In this document: piece after piece, positions 33,747 through 42,434 of the stretch
Position numbering within the stretch: the first letter of the stretch is position 1
Layout of the letters: the number at the start of each line of letters is the position of its first letter
Assembly (NCBI RefSeq): GCF_001613505.1
Contig: NZ_BDCM01000021.1
Span: 1 to 64,000, forward strand
Direction of reading: 5' to 3'
Source of the DNA: Nocardia mikamii NBRC 108933
Lineage (GTDB): Bacteria; Actinomycetota; Actinomycetes; Mycobacteriales; Mycobacteriaceae
Length of the DNA: 64,000 nucleotides
The notes under the pieces: generated by a model
What the model was told of the DNA's origin: nothing
The model's database searches: none
Seen by the model: only the letters and a program-made list of their open reading frames with translations
Position numbers and translations under genes: made by a program

Positions 33747-35450
33747 CTAAACGGTCGGTTGTGCGAGAACGTCCTCGTAGCGGAATTCCTGGGCGATGCC
33801 GGTGCCGGCGGCATGGGCGGCCTCCTCGCGCTGCCGCAGTTCCACGCGGCGGATCTTGCCCGAGATCGTCTTGGGCAGTTCGGTGAATTCGATCCGCCGC
33901 ACCCGCAGGTACGGTGCGAGGTGATCGCGCGCGTATTCCAGTATGGCCCTTGCGGTTTCACGGTCCGGCTCCCAGCCGGCGGCCAGCGTGACATACGCCT
34001 TGGGGACGGCCAGGCGGGTGTCGTCGGGTTGCGGCACCACCGCGGCCTCCACCACCGCCGGGTGTTCGATCAGCACACTTTCGAGTTCGAACGGCGAAAC
34101 CTTGTAATCGGAGGATTTGAACACGTCGTCGGTCCGGCCGATATAGGTGATGTAGCCGTCTTCGTCGCGGGCCGCCACATCGCCGGTGTGGTAGTAGCCG
34201 CCCTCCATCACCGCCGCGTTCCGTTCCGGATCCTGGAGATAGCCGTTCATCAGGTTGACCGGATGGGCCCTCAGATCCAGGCAGATCTCGCCCTCCTCGG
34301 CGGGCATGCCGGTGACGGGATCGACCAGCACCACGGGCACACCCGGCATGGGGCGGCCCATCGAGCCGGCCTTGACCGGTTGTCCGGGCGTGTTGGCGAT
34401 CTGCAGGGTGGTTTCGGTCTGGCCGAATCCGTCCCGGATGGTCAGTCCCCAGGCGGTTTCCACCTGGGCGATCACATCGGGATTGAGCGGTTCGCCGGCG
34501 CCGAGGATTTCGCGCAGTCCGGACGGACGCTCGCCGAGGTCGGCCTGAATCAGCATGCGCCACACCGTCGGTGGCGCACAGAAGGTGTTGACCTCCGCGC
34601 GGCGGAGCTGACCGAGTAGCGCCTCGGCGTCGAACCGGCCGTAGTTGTAGACGAAGATCGTCGCCTCGGCGATCCAGGGCGCGAAGAAGCAGCTCCAGGC
34701 GTGCTTCGCCCAGCCCGGCGCGCTGATCGCGAGATGCACGTCGCCGGGACGGACGCCGATCCAGTACATGGTGCTCAGATGCCCGACCGGATAACTGGTC
34801 TGGTTGTGCTGCACCATCTTCGGCTTGCTCGTCGTGCCGGAGGTGAAATAGACCAGCAGTTCATCGCCCACCTGTGTCACCGTGGGAAAGGGGCCCGCGG
34901 ACTCCACCGCGGCCGCCGCCGCGTAGTCGTGCCAGCCCTCGACCGGACCGCCGACCGCGATGCGCCGGTAGTCGCCGGGGACCTCGTCGAATTTCGCGGT
35001 GTCGCGGGCGTTGGTGAGGACGAAACGCACCTCGCCCCTGGTGATCCGGTCGATCAGATCGGCCGGTCCGAGTGCGCCCGTGGTGGGCATGACCACCGCG
35101 CCGAGTTTGGCGACGGCGAGCATCGACTCCCACAGCTCGACCTGGTTGCCCAGCATCAGGATGACCCGATCACCTTGGCGCACACCGAGTTCGGCGAGCC
35201 AGGTCGCCACTCGATCCGAGCGCCGCGCCATCTCGTCGAAACTCACCCGCAGTTCACTGCCGTCCTCCTCGACGATCCACAGCGCGGTGCGGTCGTTGCC
35301 GCGCGCGATCACGTCGAACCAGTCCACGGCCCAATTGAACGCGCCGGTCAGCCGGGGCCACTGAAACGTCCGCACCGCGGTGTCGTAGTCGGTCGCCAGT
35401 TCGACCAGCCGGTCGCGCGCCTGGCGATACAACTCGGTGTTGGACGTCAT
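33747..35450 (-). CDS. acyl-CoA synthetase, medium-chain (ACSM/AMP-binding) type
   Basis: A 567-aa adenylate-forming enzyme. The AMP motif is VYFTSGTTSKPKM, the second motif is RDGFGQTETTLQIA, and the hinge follows GGYYHTGDVAARDEDGYITY. The C-terminal catalytic Lys is in LPKTISGKIRRVELRQ. The layout (FQWPRLTGAFNWAVDWFDVI at the N-terminus) matches the ACSM/benzoate-CoA-ligase-like branch. The ATG overlaps the stop of the upstream synthetase gene by one base (TGATG); GTG one codon earlier is possible. Translationally coupled to its neighbour, so both probably serve one pathway for activating carboxylic acids. Confidence 0.88.
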   Translation of the reverse strand: MTSNTELYRQARDRLVELATDYDTAVRTFQWPRLTGAFNWAVDWFDVIARGNDRTALWIVEEDGSELRVSFDEMARRSDRVATWLAELGVRQGDRVILMLGNQVELWESMLAVAKLGAVVMPTTGALGPADLIDRITRGEVRFVLTNARDTAKFDEVPGDYRRIAVGGPVEGWHDYAAAAAVESAGPFPTVTQVGDELLVYFTSGTTSKPKMVQHNQTSYPVGHLSTMYWIGVRPGDVHLAISAPGWAKHAWSCFFAPWIAEATIFVYNYGRFDAEALLGQLRRAEVNTFCAPPTVWRMLIQADLGERPSGLREILGAGEPLNPDVIAQVETAWGLTIRDGFGQTETTLQIANTPGQPVKAGSMGRPMPGVPVVLVDPVTGMPAEEGEICLDLRAHPVNLMNGYLQDPERNAAVMEGGYYHTGDVAARDEDGYITYIGRTDDVFKSSDYKVSPFELESVLIEHPAVVEAAVVPQPDDTRLAVPKAYVTLAAGWEPDRETARAILEYARDHLAPYLRVRRIEFTELPKTISGKIRRVELRQREEAAHAAGTGIAQEFRYEDVLAQPTV

Positions 35451-37111
35451 CACTGCTCTCCTGTCTGTTGCTGATCCAGCTCCCGCACGCCGAACAGGCG
35501 CTCCGACGTCGTGCGGATATCGACCTTGCGCACTTTGCCGGTGACGGTCATCGGGAATTCCTCCACCACGTGGACGTAGCGCGGAATCTTGTAATAGGCC
35601 AGGCGACCGCCGCAGAACTGAGCCAGCGTCTGCGCGTCCAATGGTGCCGCGCCCTCGCGCATCCGGATCCAGGCGACCAATTCCTCACCGTATTTCGGGT
35701 CCGGGATCCCGACCACCTGGGCGTCGAGAATATCGGGGTGGGTGTAGAGGAATTCCTCGATCTCGCGCGGATAGATGTTCTCGCCGCCGCGGATCACCAT
35801 GTCCTTGATCCGGCCGGTGATCGCGACGTAACCGTCGTCGTCCATGGTGGCCAGATCGCCGGTGTGCATCCAGCGGGCGGAGTCGATCGCCTCGGCGGTC
35901 TTGTCCGGATCGTTCCAGTAGCCGAGCATCACCGAATATCCGCGCGTGCACAGCTCACCCGGTTCACCGCGCGGGACGGTCAGCCCGGTATCGGGATCGA
36001 CGATCTTGATCTCGAGGTGCGGGCCCACCCGGCCGACCGTGGCGGTGCGCTGGGTGATGGTGTCGTCGCGCCGGGTCTGCGTCGACACCGGCGAGGTTTC
36101 GGTCATGCCGTAGCAGATGGAGACCTCCGCCATGCCCATCCGCTCGATCACCTGCTTCATCACCTCGACCGGGCACGGTGAGCCGGCCATGATGCCGGTG
36201 CGCAGCGAACCGAGGTCGAAGGATTCGAAGTCCGGATCGGCCAGTTCGGCGATGAACATCGTCGGTACCCCGTACAGCGAGGTGCAGCGTTCCTCGGCGA
36301 CGGCGGCGAGGGTGGCCCGCGGTTCGAAGGAGGCCGCCGGAATCACCATGGCCGCACCGTGACTCGTCGCCGCCAGATTGCCCATCACCATGCCGAAGCA
36401 GTGGTAGAACGGCACCGGGATGCAGATCCGGTCGGCCTCGGTGTAGCCGCACAATTCGCCGACGAAATAGCCGTTGTTGAGGATGTTGTGGTGCGACAGC
36501 GTCGCACCCTTGGGGAAACCCGTTGTGCCCGAGGTGTATTGGATGTTGATCGGATCGTCGGCGGCGAGTCCCGCTCCGGCCTCGGCCAGGCGCGCGGGAT
36601 CGGCGGCGCGACCGGCGGCGACCAGCGCCTCCCACTCGGCGCTGTCGAACAGGACCACCCGCTCCAGCTTCGGGCATTCGGGCCGCACCCGGCCGATGAT
36701 CTCCGCGTAGTTCGAGCTCTTGTGCGCCCGCGCCGAGATCAGCATCCGGATCCCGGCCTGGGTGATGACGTAGCGCACTTCCTCGCTGCGGTAGGCCGGA
36801 TTGATGTTGACCAGGATCGCGCCGATCTTCGCGGTGGCGAACTGCACCAGCGTCCACTCGGCGCGATTGGGCGACCAGATGCCGACCCGATCGCCTTTGC
36901 CGATCCCGGACGCCAGCAGTCCGAGAGCCACGGCGTCGACCTCGGCGGCCAATTCGCGGTAGGTCCAGCGCACTCCGGTCACCCGGTCGACGAGTGCGTC
37001 TCGATCACCGTGGACGGCCACCGTGCGATCGAGATTCGCCCCGATCGTCTCGCCCAGTAGCGGCGCATCCCATACCCCGTGCGTATAACTGACCGGCCGG
37101 ACCCGGCCCAT
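35450..37111 (-). CDS. long-chain fatty-acid-CoA ligase-type AMP-binding enzyme (FadD35-like)
   Basis: A 553-aa adenylate-forming enzyme. The AMP motif is QYTSGTTGFPKGATLSHHN, the second motif is ICYGMTETSPVST, the hinge region is YVAITGRIKDMVIRGGENIY, and the C-terminal Lys is in EFPMTVTGKVRKVDIR. Similar to FadD35-type enzymes annotated as fatty-acyl-AMP/CoA ligases. Start ATG (MGRVRPVSYTHG) lies 12 nt behind a TATATC -10-like element, so the leader is very short; GTG at 37123 is an alternative. First gene of a two-synthetase operon diverging from a GAF/LuxR regulator. Confidence 0.88.
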   Translation of the reverse strand: MGRVRPVSYTHGVWDAPLLGETIGANLDRTVAVHGDRDALVDRVTGVRWTYRELAAEVDAVALGLLASGIGKGDRVGIWSPNRAEWTLVQFATAKIGAILVNINPAYRSEEVRYVITQAGIRMLISARAHKSSNYAEIIGRVRPECPKLERVVLFDSAEWEALVAAGRAADPARLAEAGAGLAADDPINIQYTSGTTGFPKGATLSHHNILNNGYFVGELCGYTEADRICIPVPFYHCFGMVMGNLAATSHGAAMVIPAASFEPRATLAAVAEERCTSLYGVPTMFIAELADPDFESFDLGSLRTGIMAGSPCPVEVMKQVIERMGMAEVSICYGMTETSPVSTQTRRDDTITQRTATVGRVGPHLEIKIVDPDTGLTVPRGEPGELCTRGYSVMLGYWNDPDKTAEAIDSARWMHTGDLATMDDDGYVAITGRIKDMVIRGGENIYPREIEEFLYTHPDILDAQVVGIPDPKYGEELVAWIRMREGAAPLDAQTLAQFCGGRLAYYKIPRYVHVVEEFPMTVTGKVRKVDIRTTSERLFGVRELDQQQTGEQ

Positions 37112-37181
37112 ACTCGCGCTCACGGATATAGGATTCACGTCACACTTTGCTCTCCACCACCCCCGGAAAGGGGTAGCGCCG

Positions 37182-38063
37182 ATGGCCTCCGCCGATCTGC
37201 TCCGCCCGCGTGACGCCGATGCGTTGCGGGCCGAGTTGCGGCAGGTCTCGGCTCTGTCGGGGATGCCGGTGGTATTCGGGGGAGAGGTCTGCGAGGGGGC
37301 GCTGATCCTGAGCGAGTTCTTCGGCACTCGTACCGCCGCGATGCGCGGACTGGTGGTCTCGCCGACCTCGGGGGTGGGTGGCGCGGCCGTCGCGAGCCGG
37401 CGTCCGACCTCGGTCGCGGACTATCGGGCGGCGGCGACCATCACTCATCACTACGACGCGCCGGTCTCGATGGAGGGGCTGCGTGCGGTGGTCGGGGTAC
37501 CGGTCGTGGTGGACGGGAGTTCCCGGGCCGTGCTCTACGTCGCCAGTCGCGAACCGGGGCCGATCGGCGATCGGATCGCGGAGCTGGTGCTGCGGTCGAG
37601 CCGGCGGCTGGCGGTGGAACTCGCGGTGCGCGACGAGGTGGACCGGCGGCTGCGCCTGCAGGCGGCGGCGCGCGCGACCGCGGAGGTCACCCCCGGTCTC
37701 GCTCCGGATACCGTTGTCGCGGAACAACTTCGGGATTTGCACGCCGAGGTGCGCGGGATTGCGCAGACACTCACCGACGCTGAGGCCCGCAAGCGGTTGC
37801 GCGCGGTATCGGACACCCTCGTGCGCCTGATGGGCGGGTCCGATGAGCCCCCGGCCGCGGACGTCGCGCCCGGACTGTCCCCGCGCGAGCTGGACGTGCT
37901 GTCGTATGTCGCGCTCGGTTGTACGAACAGCGAAGCGGCGCAGCGGCTTTCGCTGCGCCCGGAAACGGTGAAGAGTTATCTGCGCAGTGCCATGACGAAA
38001 CTCGGCGCCCACACCCGGCACGAGGCGGTGGTCCGGGCGCGTCGCCGCGGTCTGCTGCCGTGA
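37182..38063 (+). CDS. LuxR family regulator with GAF-type N-terminal domain
   Basis: A 293-aa regulator. Residues 1-150 are a GAF-like sensor (SALSGMPVVFGGEVCEGALI, RAVVGVPVVVDGSSRAVLYV). A helical linker follows to residue 225. The C-terminal LuxR domain is LSPRELDVLSYVALGCTNSE then AAQRLSLRPETVKSYLRSAM. Related proteins in rhodococci sit next to acyl-CoA synthetases and respond to fatty or aromatic acids (family-level inference). It diverges from the synthetase operon across 70 bp. Confidence 0.87.
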   Translation: MASADLLRPRDADALRAELRQVSALSGMPVVFGGEVCEGALILSEFFGTRTAAMRGLVVSPTSGVGGAAVASRRPTSVADYRAAATITHHYDAPVSMEGLRAVVGVPVVVDGSSRAVLYVASREPGPIGDRIAELVLRSSRRLAVELAVRDEVDRRLRLQAAARATAEVTPGLAPDTVVAEQLRDLHAEVRGIAQTLTDAEARKRLRAVSDTLVRLMGGSDEPPAADVAPGLSPRELDVLSYVALGCTNSEAAQRLSLRPETVKSYLRSAMTKLGAHTRHEAVVRARRRGLLP

Positions 38064-38097
38064 TGCTGCCGGCCGCTGATCGACCGCGGATACGCGA

Positions 38098-38125
38098 CTG
38101 CCGGCCCGGAGAACCGGACCGGCAG
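38098..38125. terminator. hairpin between convergent LuxR and YceI genes
   Basis: Arms CTGCCGGCCCGG and CCGGACCGGCAG pair over 12 positions with one mismatch around an AGAA tetraloop. Confidence 0.6.
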
Positions 38126-38181
38126 ATGCGGTGTTCCGCCCGGCGGTGCGGCCGCGGCGGTGTGACCGTGATCGGTGTGGA

Positions 38182-38721
38182 CTAGGCCTGCGGCTCGACG
38201 AGCTGGATGTCGAGCTCGATGGCGACCTTGTCGCTGAGCATGGCGGTGGGCAGGCCGGGCGCGACGTCGAATTCGCTGCGCTTGATGGTGCCGGTGGCGG
38301 TGAATCCGGCGTGGCGGCTGCCGTCCGCGAACGGCTGTACGCCGCCCCACTCGACGTCGAGGGTGACGGGCTTGGTCACGCCGCCGAGGGTCACCTCACC
38401 GGTGACCTCGAACTCCTCGGCGACCCGCACCGGCTCGACGGCCTTGAAGTGCAGGGTGGGGCGATCGGTGACGTTGAGCAGCTCGGCGCTGCGAACGTGC
38501 TCGTCACGCTGGGAGTTGCCGGTGTCGAACGAGTCGAGGTAGATGGTGGCCTCGATGGTGGCCGCACCCGAGGCGTCCACGACGAAGCTGGTCTCGAAGT
38601 TGTTGAAGCGGCCGCGGACCTTGGAGATGCCCAGGTGGCGAACGGTGAAGTTCACCGAGGAGTGGGCGGGGTCCAGGGCCCAGGAACCGGTAGCGAGAGT
38701 GGTCTGCTCGGAAGTGGTCAT
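38182..38721 (-). CDS. YceI family lipid-binding protein
   Basis: A 179-aa lipocalin-like beta-barrel protein. The family start TGSWALDPAHSSVNFTVRHL, the NSQRDEHVRSAELLNV core, and the C-terminal ATGTIKRSEFDVAPGLP and VAIELDIQLVE strands are all typical. It lacks a signal peptide, as do most actinobacterial members, so it is probably cytosolic. YceI proteins bind polyisoprenoids such as octaprenyl compounds in other bacteria. It diverges from an MmyB-type regulator. Confidence 0.92.
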   Translation of the reverse strand: MTTSEQTTLATGSWALDPAHSSVNFTVRHLGISKVRGRFNNFETSFVVDASGAATIEATIYLDSFDTGNSQRDEHVRSAELLNVTDRPTLHFKAVEPVRVAEEFEVTGEVTLGGVTKPVTLDVEWGGVQPFADGSRHAGFTATGTIKRSEFDVAPGLPTAMLSDKVAIELDIQLVEPQA

Positions 38722-38735
38722 GTCCACCAGATTTG

Positions 38736-38749
38736 CGGACCGTGGTCCG
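38736..38749. promoter_or_regulatory. inverted repeat CGGACC-GT-GGTCCG
   Basis: A perfect 6+2+6 inverted repeat 15 bp upstream of yceI, in the 99-bp divergent gap shared with the helix-turn-helix gene. Position suits repression of yceI or autoregulation. Confidence 0.5.
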
Positions 38750-38820
38750 GTTAGCCACACCGCGGTTATCCTGGGACTGCCAGGGCGTGGATAAGGAGGC
38801 CCGGACAGATACAGGATGGT

Positions 38821-39645
38821 GTGGTGGCACGATCGGAATTCGGCGAGTTTCTCATCGCGCGGCGGGCTCAGTTGCAACCCGAGGATGTCGGGCTGCCGGT
38901 CGGCCGCCGGCGACGCACCCCCGGACTGCGGCGCGAAGAGGTGGCGGCGCTGGCCGGGGTGAGCGTCGATTATCTCGCCCGCCTCGAACAGGGCCGCGAT
39001 ACCAACCCCTCGATGGCGGTGCTGGGTGCGCTCGCCGAGGCGCTGCGGCTCAACGAGGTCGAACGTCACCATTTCGGCAATCTCGCGGTCGGGATGGAAC
39101 ACGCGCGCGAGTGCCCCTCCTCGGGTCAGGCGCGGGAACAGGTCACCGACACCGTGCAGGCCGTCCTCGATGTGATGCATCCCACCCCGGCCTTCGTGGC
39201 GGGCCGGTGGCTCGACATTCTCGCCTGGAATCCCGCGTGGCGCGATTTCGCCGAACCGCTGGGTCTGCTCGACGAGGTCGCCGAACACAATCTGGCCACC
39301 TACTTCTTCGCGCACCCGCAGGCGCCGCAGCGATGGCGGGACTGGCCGGTCGCCGCGGAGATGATGGTGTCGACGCTGCGCTCGGCGCGCACACACTGGC
39401 CCGACGATCCCGGACTCGACGCGCTGATCCAGGGATTGCACCGATTTCCGGAATTCTCCTGCCGATGGCGCGAACACCGGGTCACCGACTTCCGGTCCGG
39501 TGCGCTGCACATCGACCATCCGCAACGCGGCGAGGTCGAGGTCGAGATCCAAACCCTCAGTCCGGCAATCGATCAGAGTGTGCAGGTGTGGCTGGTCGAC
39601 CGTCGCGCCGCGCGCACTCCCGCCTTACGGCTGGTCAACGAATAA
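38821..39645 (+). CDS. XRE-family regulator with MmyB-like domain
   Basis: A 274-aa paralogue of the regulator at 6170. The helix-turn-helix hallmark is RRRRTPGLRREEVAALAGVS then VDYLARLEQGRDTNPS. The MmyB-like domain spans residues 105-265 (ILAWNPAWRDFAEP, PGLDALIQGLHRFPEFSCRW, IDHPQRGEVEVEIQTLSP). GTG start, with a second GTG one codon later. It diverges from yceI. Confidence 0.88.
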   Translation: MVARSEFGEFLIARRAQLQPEDVGLPVGRRRRTPGLRREEVAALAGVSVDYLARLEQGRDTNPSMAVLGALAEALRLNEVERHHFGNLAVGMEHARECPSSGQAREQVTDTVQAVLDVMHPTPAFVAGRWLDILAWNPAWRDFAEPLGLLDEVAEHNLATYFFAHPQAPQRWRDWPVAAEMMVSTLRSARTHWPDDPGLDALIQGLHRFPEFSCRWREHRVTDFRSGALHIDHPQRGEVEVEIQTLSPAIDQSVQVWLVDRRAARTPALRLVNE

Positions 39646-39790
39646 CCTCCGCGCGACCGAGTCCGCTCAGCTGTCGATCCGGACACGGAATCCGCGGTCC
39701 GCGACTCGTGAGACGCCGATCACGCATAATCCAACGTGAGGATTCCTGCCGGCCGGTGTCTATCGATTCGAGCAGCGGAGGAGGTGCTGT

Positions 39791-40357
39791 GTGACCGAGG
39801 CGGCAACGGCACCCGAGGCAGCGCTGGACGACGCCACCCTGACCGGGCGCGCACGTGACGGCGATGTCCGGGCCTACGAGCAACTGGTGCTGCGCTATCA
39901 GGGAGCGATGTTCCGGTTGGCGGCGCGGATGCTGGCCGACCGGTCCGAGGCGGAGGACGTCATCCAGGAGGTGTTCCTCACCGCGTGGCGCCGCCTGGCT
40001 CAATTGCAGGACGACAGCGCCTTCTCGGGGTGGTTGTACCGGATGACCACCAATCGCTGCCTCAACGTCATCCGGTCGCGTCCGGCCCGCGCCGACGTGG
40101 ATCCCGACACCACCGAATCGCCGCAACGTGCGACCCAGCCCGAACACGCGGCACAGGTGCACAGCGAGATGGCCGCGCTCACCGCGGCGTTGCAGCGGCT
40201 GACTCCCGAACAGCGTGCCTGCTGGCTGCTGCGGGAGGTGCACGGCCGCTCCTACGAGGAGATCGCCGAGATCGTCGGCACCAACACCACCGCGGTTCGG
40301 GGGCGGATCGCCCGAGCCCGGGCGCAATTGGCGGAGGTGATGAAGCCGTGGCGCTGA
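39791..40357 (+). CDS. ECF sigma factor of the Asp23 envelope-stress operon
   Basis: A 188-aa sigma-70 family protein. Region 2 is YEQLVLRYQGAMFRLAARML and AEDVIQEVFLTAWRRLAQL, with FSGWLYRMTTNRCLNVIRSR after it. Region 4 is LTPEQRACWLLREVHGRSYE followed by EIAEIVGTNTTAVRGRIARA. The GTG start follows a very strong GGAGGAGGTG. It heads a nine-gene overlapping operon. The next gene overlaps by 10 nt and encodes its likely anti-sigma factor. Confidence 0.93.
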   Translation: MTEAATAPEAALDDATLTGRARDGDVRAYEQLVLRYQGAMFRLAARMLADRSEAEDVIQEVFLTAWRRLAQLQDDSAFSGWLYRMTTNRCLNVIRSRPARADVDPDTTESPQRATQPEHAAQVHSEMAALTAALQRLTPEQRACWLLREVHGRSYEEIAEIVGTNTTAVRGRIARARAQLAEVMKPWR

Positions 40358-40932
40358 AGGAGATGACCGACAGCGACTACACGCTGCCCTGCGGGCGCAG
40401 CGTCGAACAGGTGTGGGACCGGCTCGACGCCGTGGAGGCGGGGCTGGCCGACGAACACGAATCGGAGTGCCCGCACTGCGCGGCCGCGCGCGAGAGTCTG
40501 CTCACGCTGCGCGCCGCCACCCGCGAACTCGTCGACGAGCCGGATCCACCGCCGCCCGCGATGTTCGACCGGATCATGTCGGCCGTGCGGGCCGAGGTCC
40601 GGCGCGGACGCATGGTGAGCCTTGCCACGCCGCATCCGGGCTCGATCGAGGTGAGCGAGCAGGCCATCGCGGCGGTGCTGCGCTATGCCGCCGACACCGT
40701 GCCGGGTGTGCGCGCCCGCAGCTGCCGCATCGACGATCACAGGGCCGATCCCGACGGCCATCACGCGATCACGGTGGCGCTGTCGATCTCGCTGCGGCAC
40801 GGCGACACCGCGGTCGAACGCGTCGTTCCCCAGGTGCGCGAACGAGTGCGGGCGGCGGCCACGGCCCGCGCCGGTCTGGCGCTGGAGCGGCTCGACATCA
40901 CCGTGGTGGACGTCTACCAGGAGGAGCCGTGA
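40348..40932 (+). CDS. zinc-finger anti-sigma factor fused to an Asp23-like domain
   Basis: A 194-aa protein with GTG start inside the sigma gene, behind GGAGGTGATG. Near residue 37 is HESECPHC, the H-x3-C-x2-C motif of ZAS anti-sigma domains, with a further Cys at 15. Residues 95-194 look like an Asp23/Gls24 domain (SIEVSEQAIAAVLRYAADTV, PQVRERVRAAATARAGLALE, RLDITVVDVYQEEP). There is no transmembrane segment, so it would be a soluble anti-sigma factor linked to the Asp23 layer by its own domain. Function is inferred from motif and position. Confidence 0.75.
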   Translation: MALKEMTDSDYTLPCGRSVEQVWDRLDAVEAGLADEHESECPHCAAARESLLTLRAATRELVDEPDPPPPAMFDRIMSAVRAEVRRGRMVSLATPHPGSIEVSEQAIAAVLRYAADTVPGVRARSCRIDDHRADPDGHHAITVALSISLRHGDTAVERVVPQVRERVRAAATARAGLALERLDITVVDVYQEEP

Positions 40933-41309
40933 GCGCGGGATTCGCGGAGAGAGCGGAATATATCGCCTCCGATGCGGTAATCGCTGCAGTAGCGGCTCGG
41001 GCCGCGGCCTCGGTTCCCGGGGTGGCGCGGCTGGAGCCCGGTGTCCTCGGTTTGCTCGGCCATCTGGCCCGGACGGGACGGCAGTGGTGGAGCAGCCAGG
41101 ACATCGCACCCGGTGCGGGCGTGCGCGTCCGCCACAGCGGTGGCTGGCTGAAGGTGCAGGTCGACCTGTCGGTGCGGGGCGGATGCCAGGTCGGCGAGGT
41201 CGGGCAGGCGGTACAGCAGGAGGTGGTCCGGATGGTCGCGCAACAGACCGGGATGCTCGTCGACGCGGTGTCGGTGGCGATTCTCGATATCGCACCGGGA
41301 GCGTTGTGA
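40929..41309 (+). CDS. Asp23/Gls24-like protein, 126 aa
   Basis: GTGA overlap with the previous stop. The product has the Asp23-like order of segments: IASDAVIAAVAARAAASVPG, VRVRHSGGWLKVQVDLSVR, VGQAVQQEVVRMVAQQTGML, then VDAVSVAILDI. No membrane segment. Probably assembles with the other Asp23-type proteins of the operon at the membrane. Confidence 0.78.
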   Translation: MSAGFAERAEYIASDAVIAAVAARAAASVPGVARLEPGVLGLLGHLARTGRQWWSSQDIAPGAGVRVRHSGGWLKVQVDLSVRGGCQVGEVGQAVQQEVVRMVAQQTGMLVDAVSVAILDIAPGAL

Positions 41310-41629
41310 CGGCGGCCGTGAGCGAGGACGAGCTGGCCGGCGACATCGTCGCGGCGATCGAATCGGTGGCGGGATTGCGTCCGGCCGTGCCGTCGGGCGT
41401 CGACCTCGCCGAGTGGGTGCCGCGGCTGGGCCCGCGGTCGGCGGTGGACGTGAGTGCCGAGGTCGTCGAGATCCGCGTGATCGCCTCGGCACTGCCGCTG
41501 CCGCCGCTGCTGGACAAGCTCGCCGCGGCCGTGGGCGAGCTGCAGGCCGCCACCCGGTGGGCCGGTGCGCGGCTGCGCATCGTGGTCACCGATCTGGACG
41601 CGGAAGCGTTCGACACCGCGGTTACCTAG
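41306..41629 (+). CDS. diverged Asp23-operon protein, 107 aa
   Basis: GTGA overlap with the previous gene. The second half (VEIRVIASALPLPPLLDKLA, AGARLRIVVTDLD) has the strand-helix-strand ending of Asp23 domains, whereas the first half is shortened and acidic. Probably a degenerate Asp23-like partner. I do not recognise a named family. Confidence 0.6.
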   Translation: MTAAVSEDELAGDIVAAIESVAGLRPAVPSGVDLAEWVPRLGPRSAVDVSAEVVEIRVIASALPLPPLLDKLAAAVGELQAATRWAGARLRIVVTDLDAEAFDTAVT

Positions 41630-41728
41630 ATCATCGGTCTCGCCCGTGACATTTCGCCGCCGGCGGGGTCGTAGCTAGTGAAGGTTCGTTATCCGCTGTA
41701 CCGCAAGGAAACTGAACTGGAGGTAATC

Positions 41729-42244
41729 ATGACCAGCACGACAGCCGGTAAGGGCGCGGAGAACGCCAAGGCCGAGGCGGGCAAGGACATCGGGGGCGGT
41801 GCGGGCCAGGGCGGAGCCCCGGCCAAAACACCCGCCCGGACCAGCAGCGCGCTCGTCAGCGATCAGGGCACCACCGCCATCGCCGATGCCGTCGTCCAGA
41901 AGATCGCCGGGTTGGCGACCCGCGAGGTGCGCGGGGTGCACAACCTCGGCGGTGGCGCGGCGCGCGCGTTCGGCGCCTTCCGCGATCGCATCCCCGGCGC
42001 TTCGGCCAGTGTGGGACAAGGGGTTTCGGTCGAGGTCGGCGAGACGCAGGCGGCGGTGGACCTGGAGATCGTCGTCGAATACGGCGTGTCCATCGCCGAA
42101 TTGGCTCGCGCGGTGCGCCGCAACGTCATCACCGCGATCGAGCAGATGACCGGACTCGAGGTGGTCGAGGTGAACATCAACGTCAACGACGTCTTCATCG
42201 AAGAGGACGAGGATCAGCCGCCGACCCGCGACCGGGTGCAGTGA
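41729..42244 (+). CDS. Asp23/Gls24 family envelope stress response protein
   Basis: The clearest Asp23 member, 171 aa. It has a disordered Gly/Ala/Lys N-terminus to residue 45, then TAIADAVVQKIAGLATREVR, GVHNLG, VSVEVGETQAAVDLEIVVEY and VRRNVITAIEQMTGLEVVEV, ending NINVNDVFIEEDE. The ATG follows GGAGGTAATC; an in-frame GTG 17 codons upstream was rejected. After a 99-nt gap it may also have its own promoter. In firmicutes Asp23 coats the inner face of the membrane through AmaP. Confidence 0.9.
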   Translation: MTSTTAGKGAENAKAEAGKDIGGGAGQGGAPAKTPARTSSALVSDQGTTAIADAVVQKIAGLATREVRGVHNLGGGAARAFGAFRDRIPGASASVGQGVSVEVGETQAAVDLEIVVEYGVSIAELARAVRRNVITAIEQMTGLEVVEVNINVNDVFIEEDEDQPPTRDRVQ

Positions 42245-42245
42245 T

Positions 42246-42434
42246 ATGAACGCCACCACGATCTGCCTGATCTTCGGTCTCTCCCTCGGGTTCGCCGCGG
42301 CGTTCGGCGGTTTCGGGGCCTTCGCGGTGGTGCTGATCTTCGGTGCGCTGGGACTGGTGATCGGCCGCTGGCTCGACGGCCATGTCGACCTGTCCGGCCT
42401 GATCCGTTCGGCGCAGGATCGGGGCCGGAAATGA
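42246..42434 (+). CDS. DUF2273 small membrane protein
   Basis: A 62-aa protein with two hydrophobic stretches (TICLIFGLSLGFAAAFGGFG and AFAVVLIFGALGLVIGRWLD). It is the usual DUF2273 companion of Asp23/AmaP operons. Starts one base after the preceding stop and overlaps the next gene by 4 nt. Confidence 0.85.
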   Translation: MNATTICLIFGLSLGFAAAFGGFGAFAVVLIFGALGLVIGRWLDGHVDLSGLIRSAQDRGRK

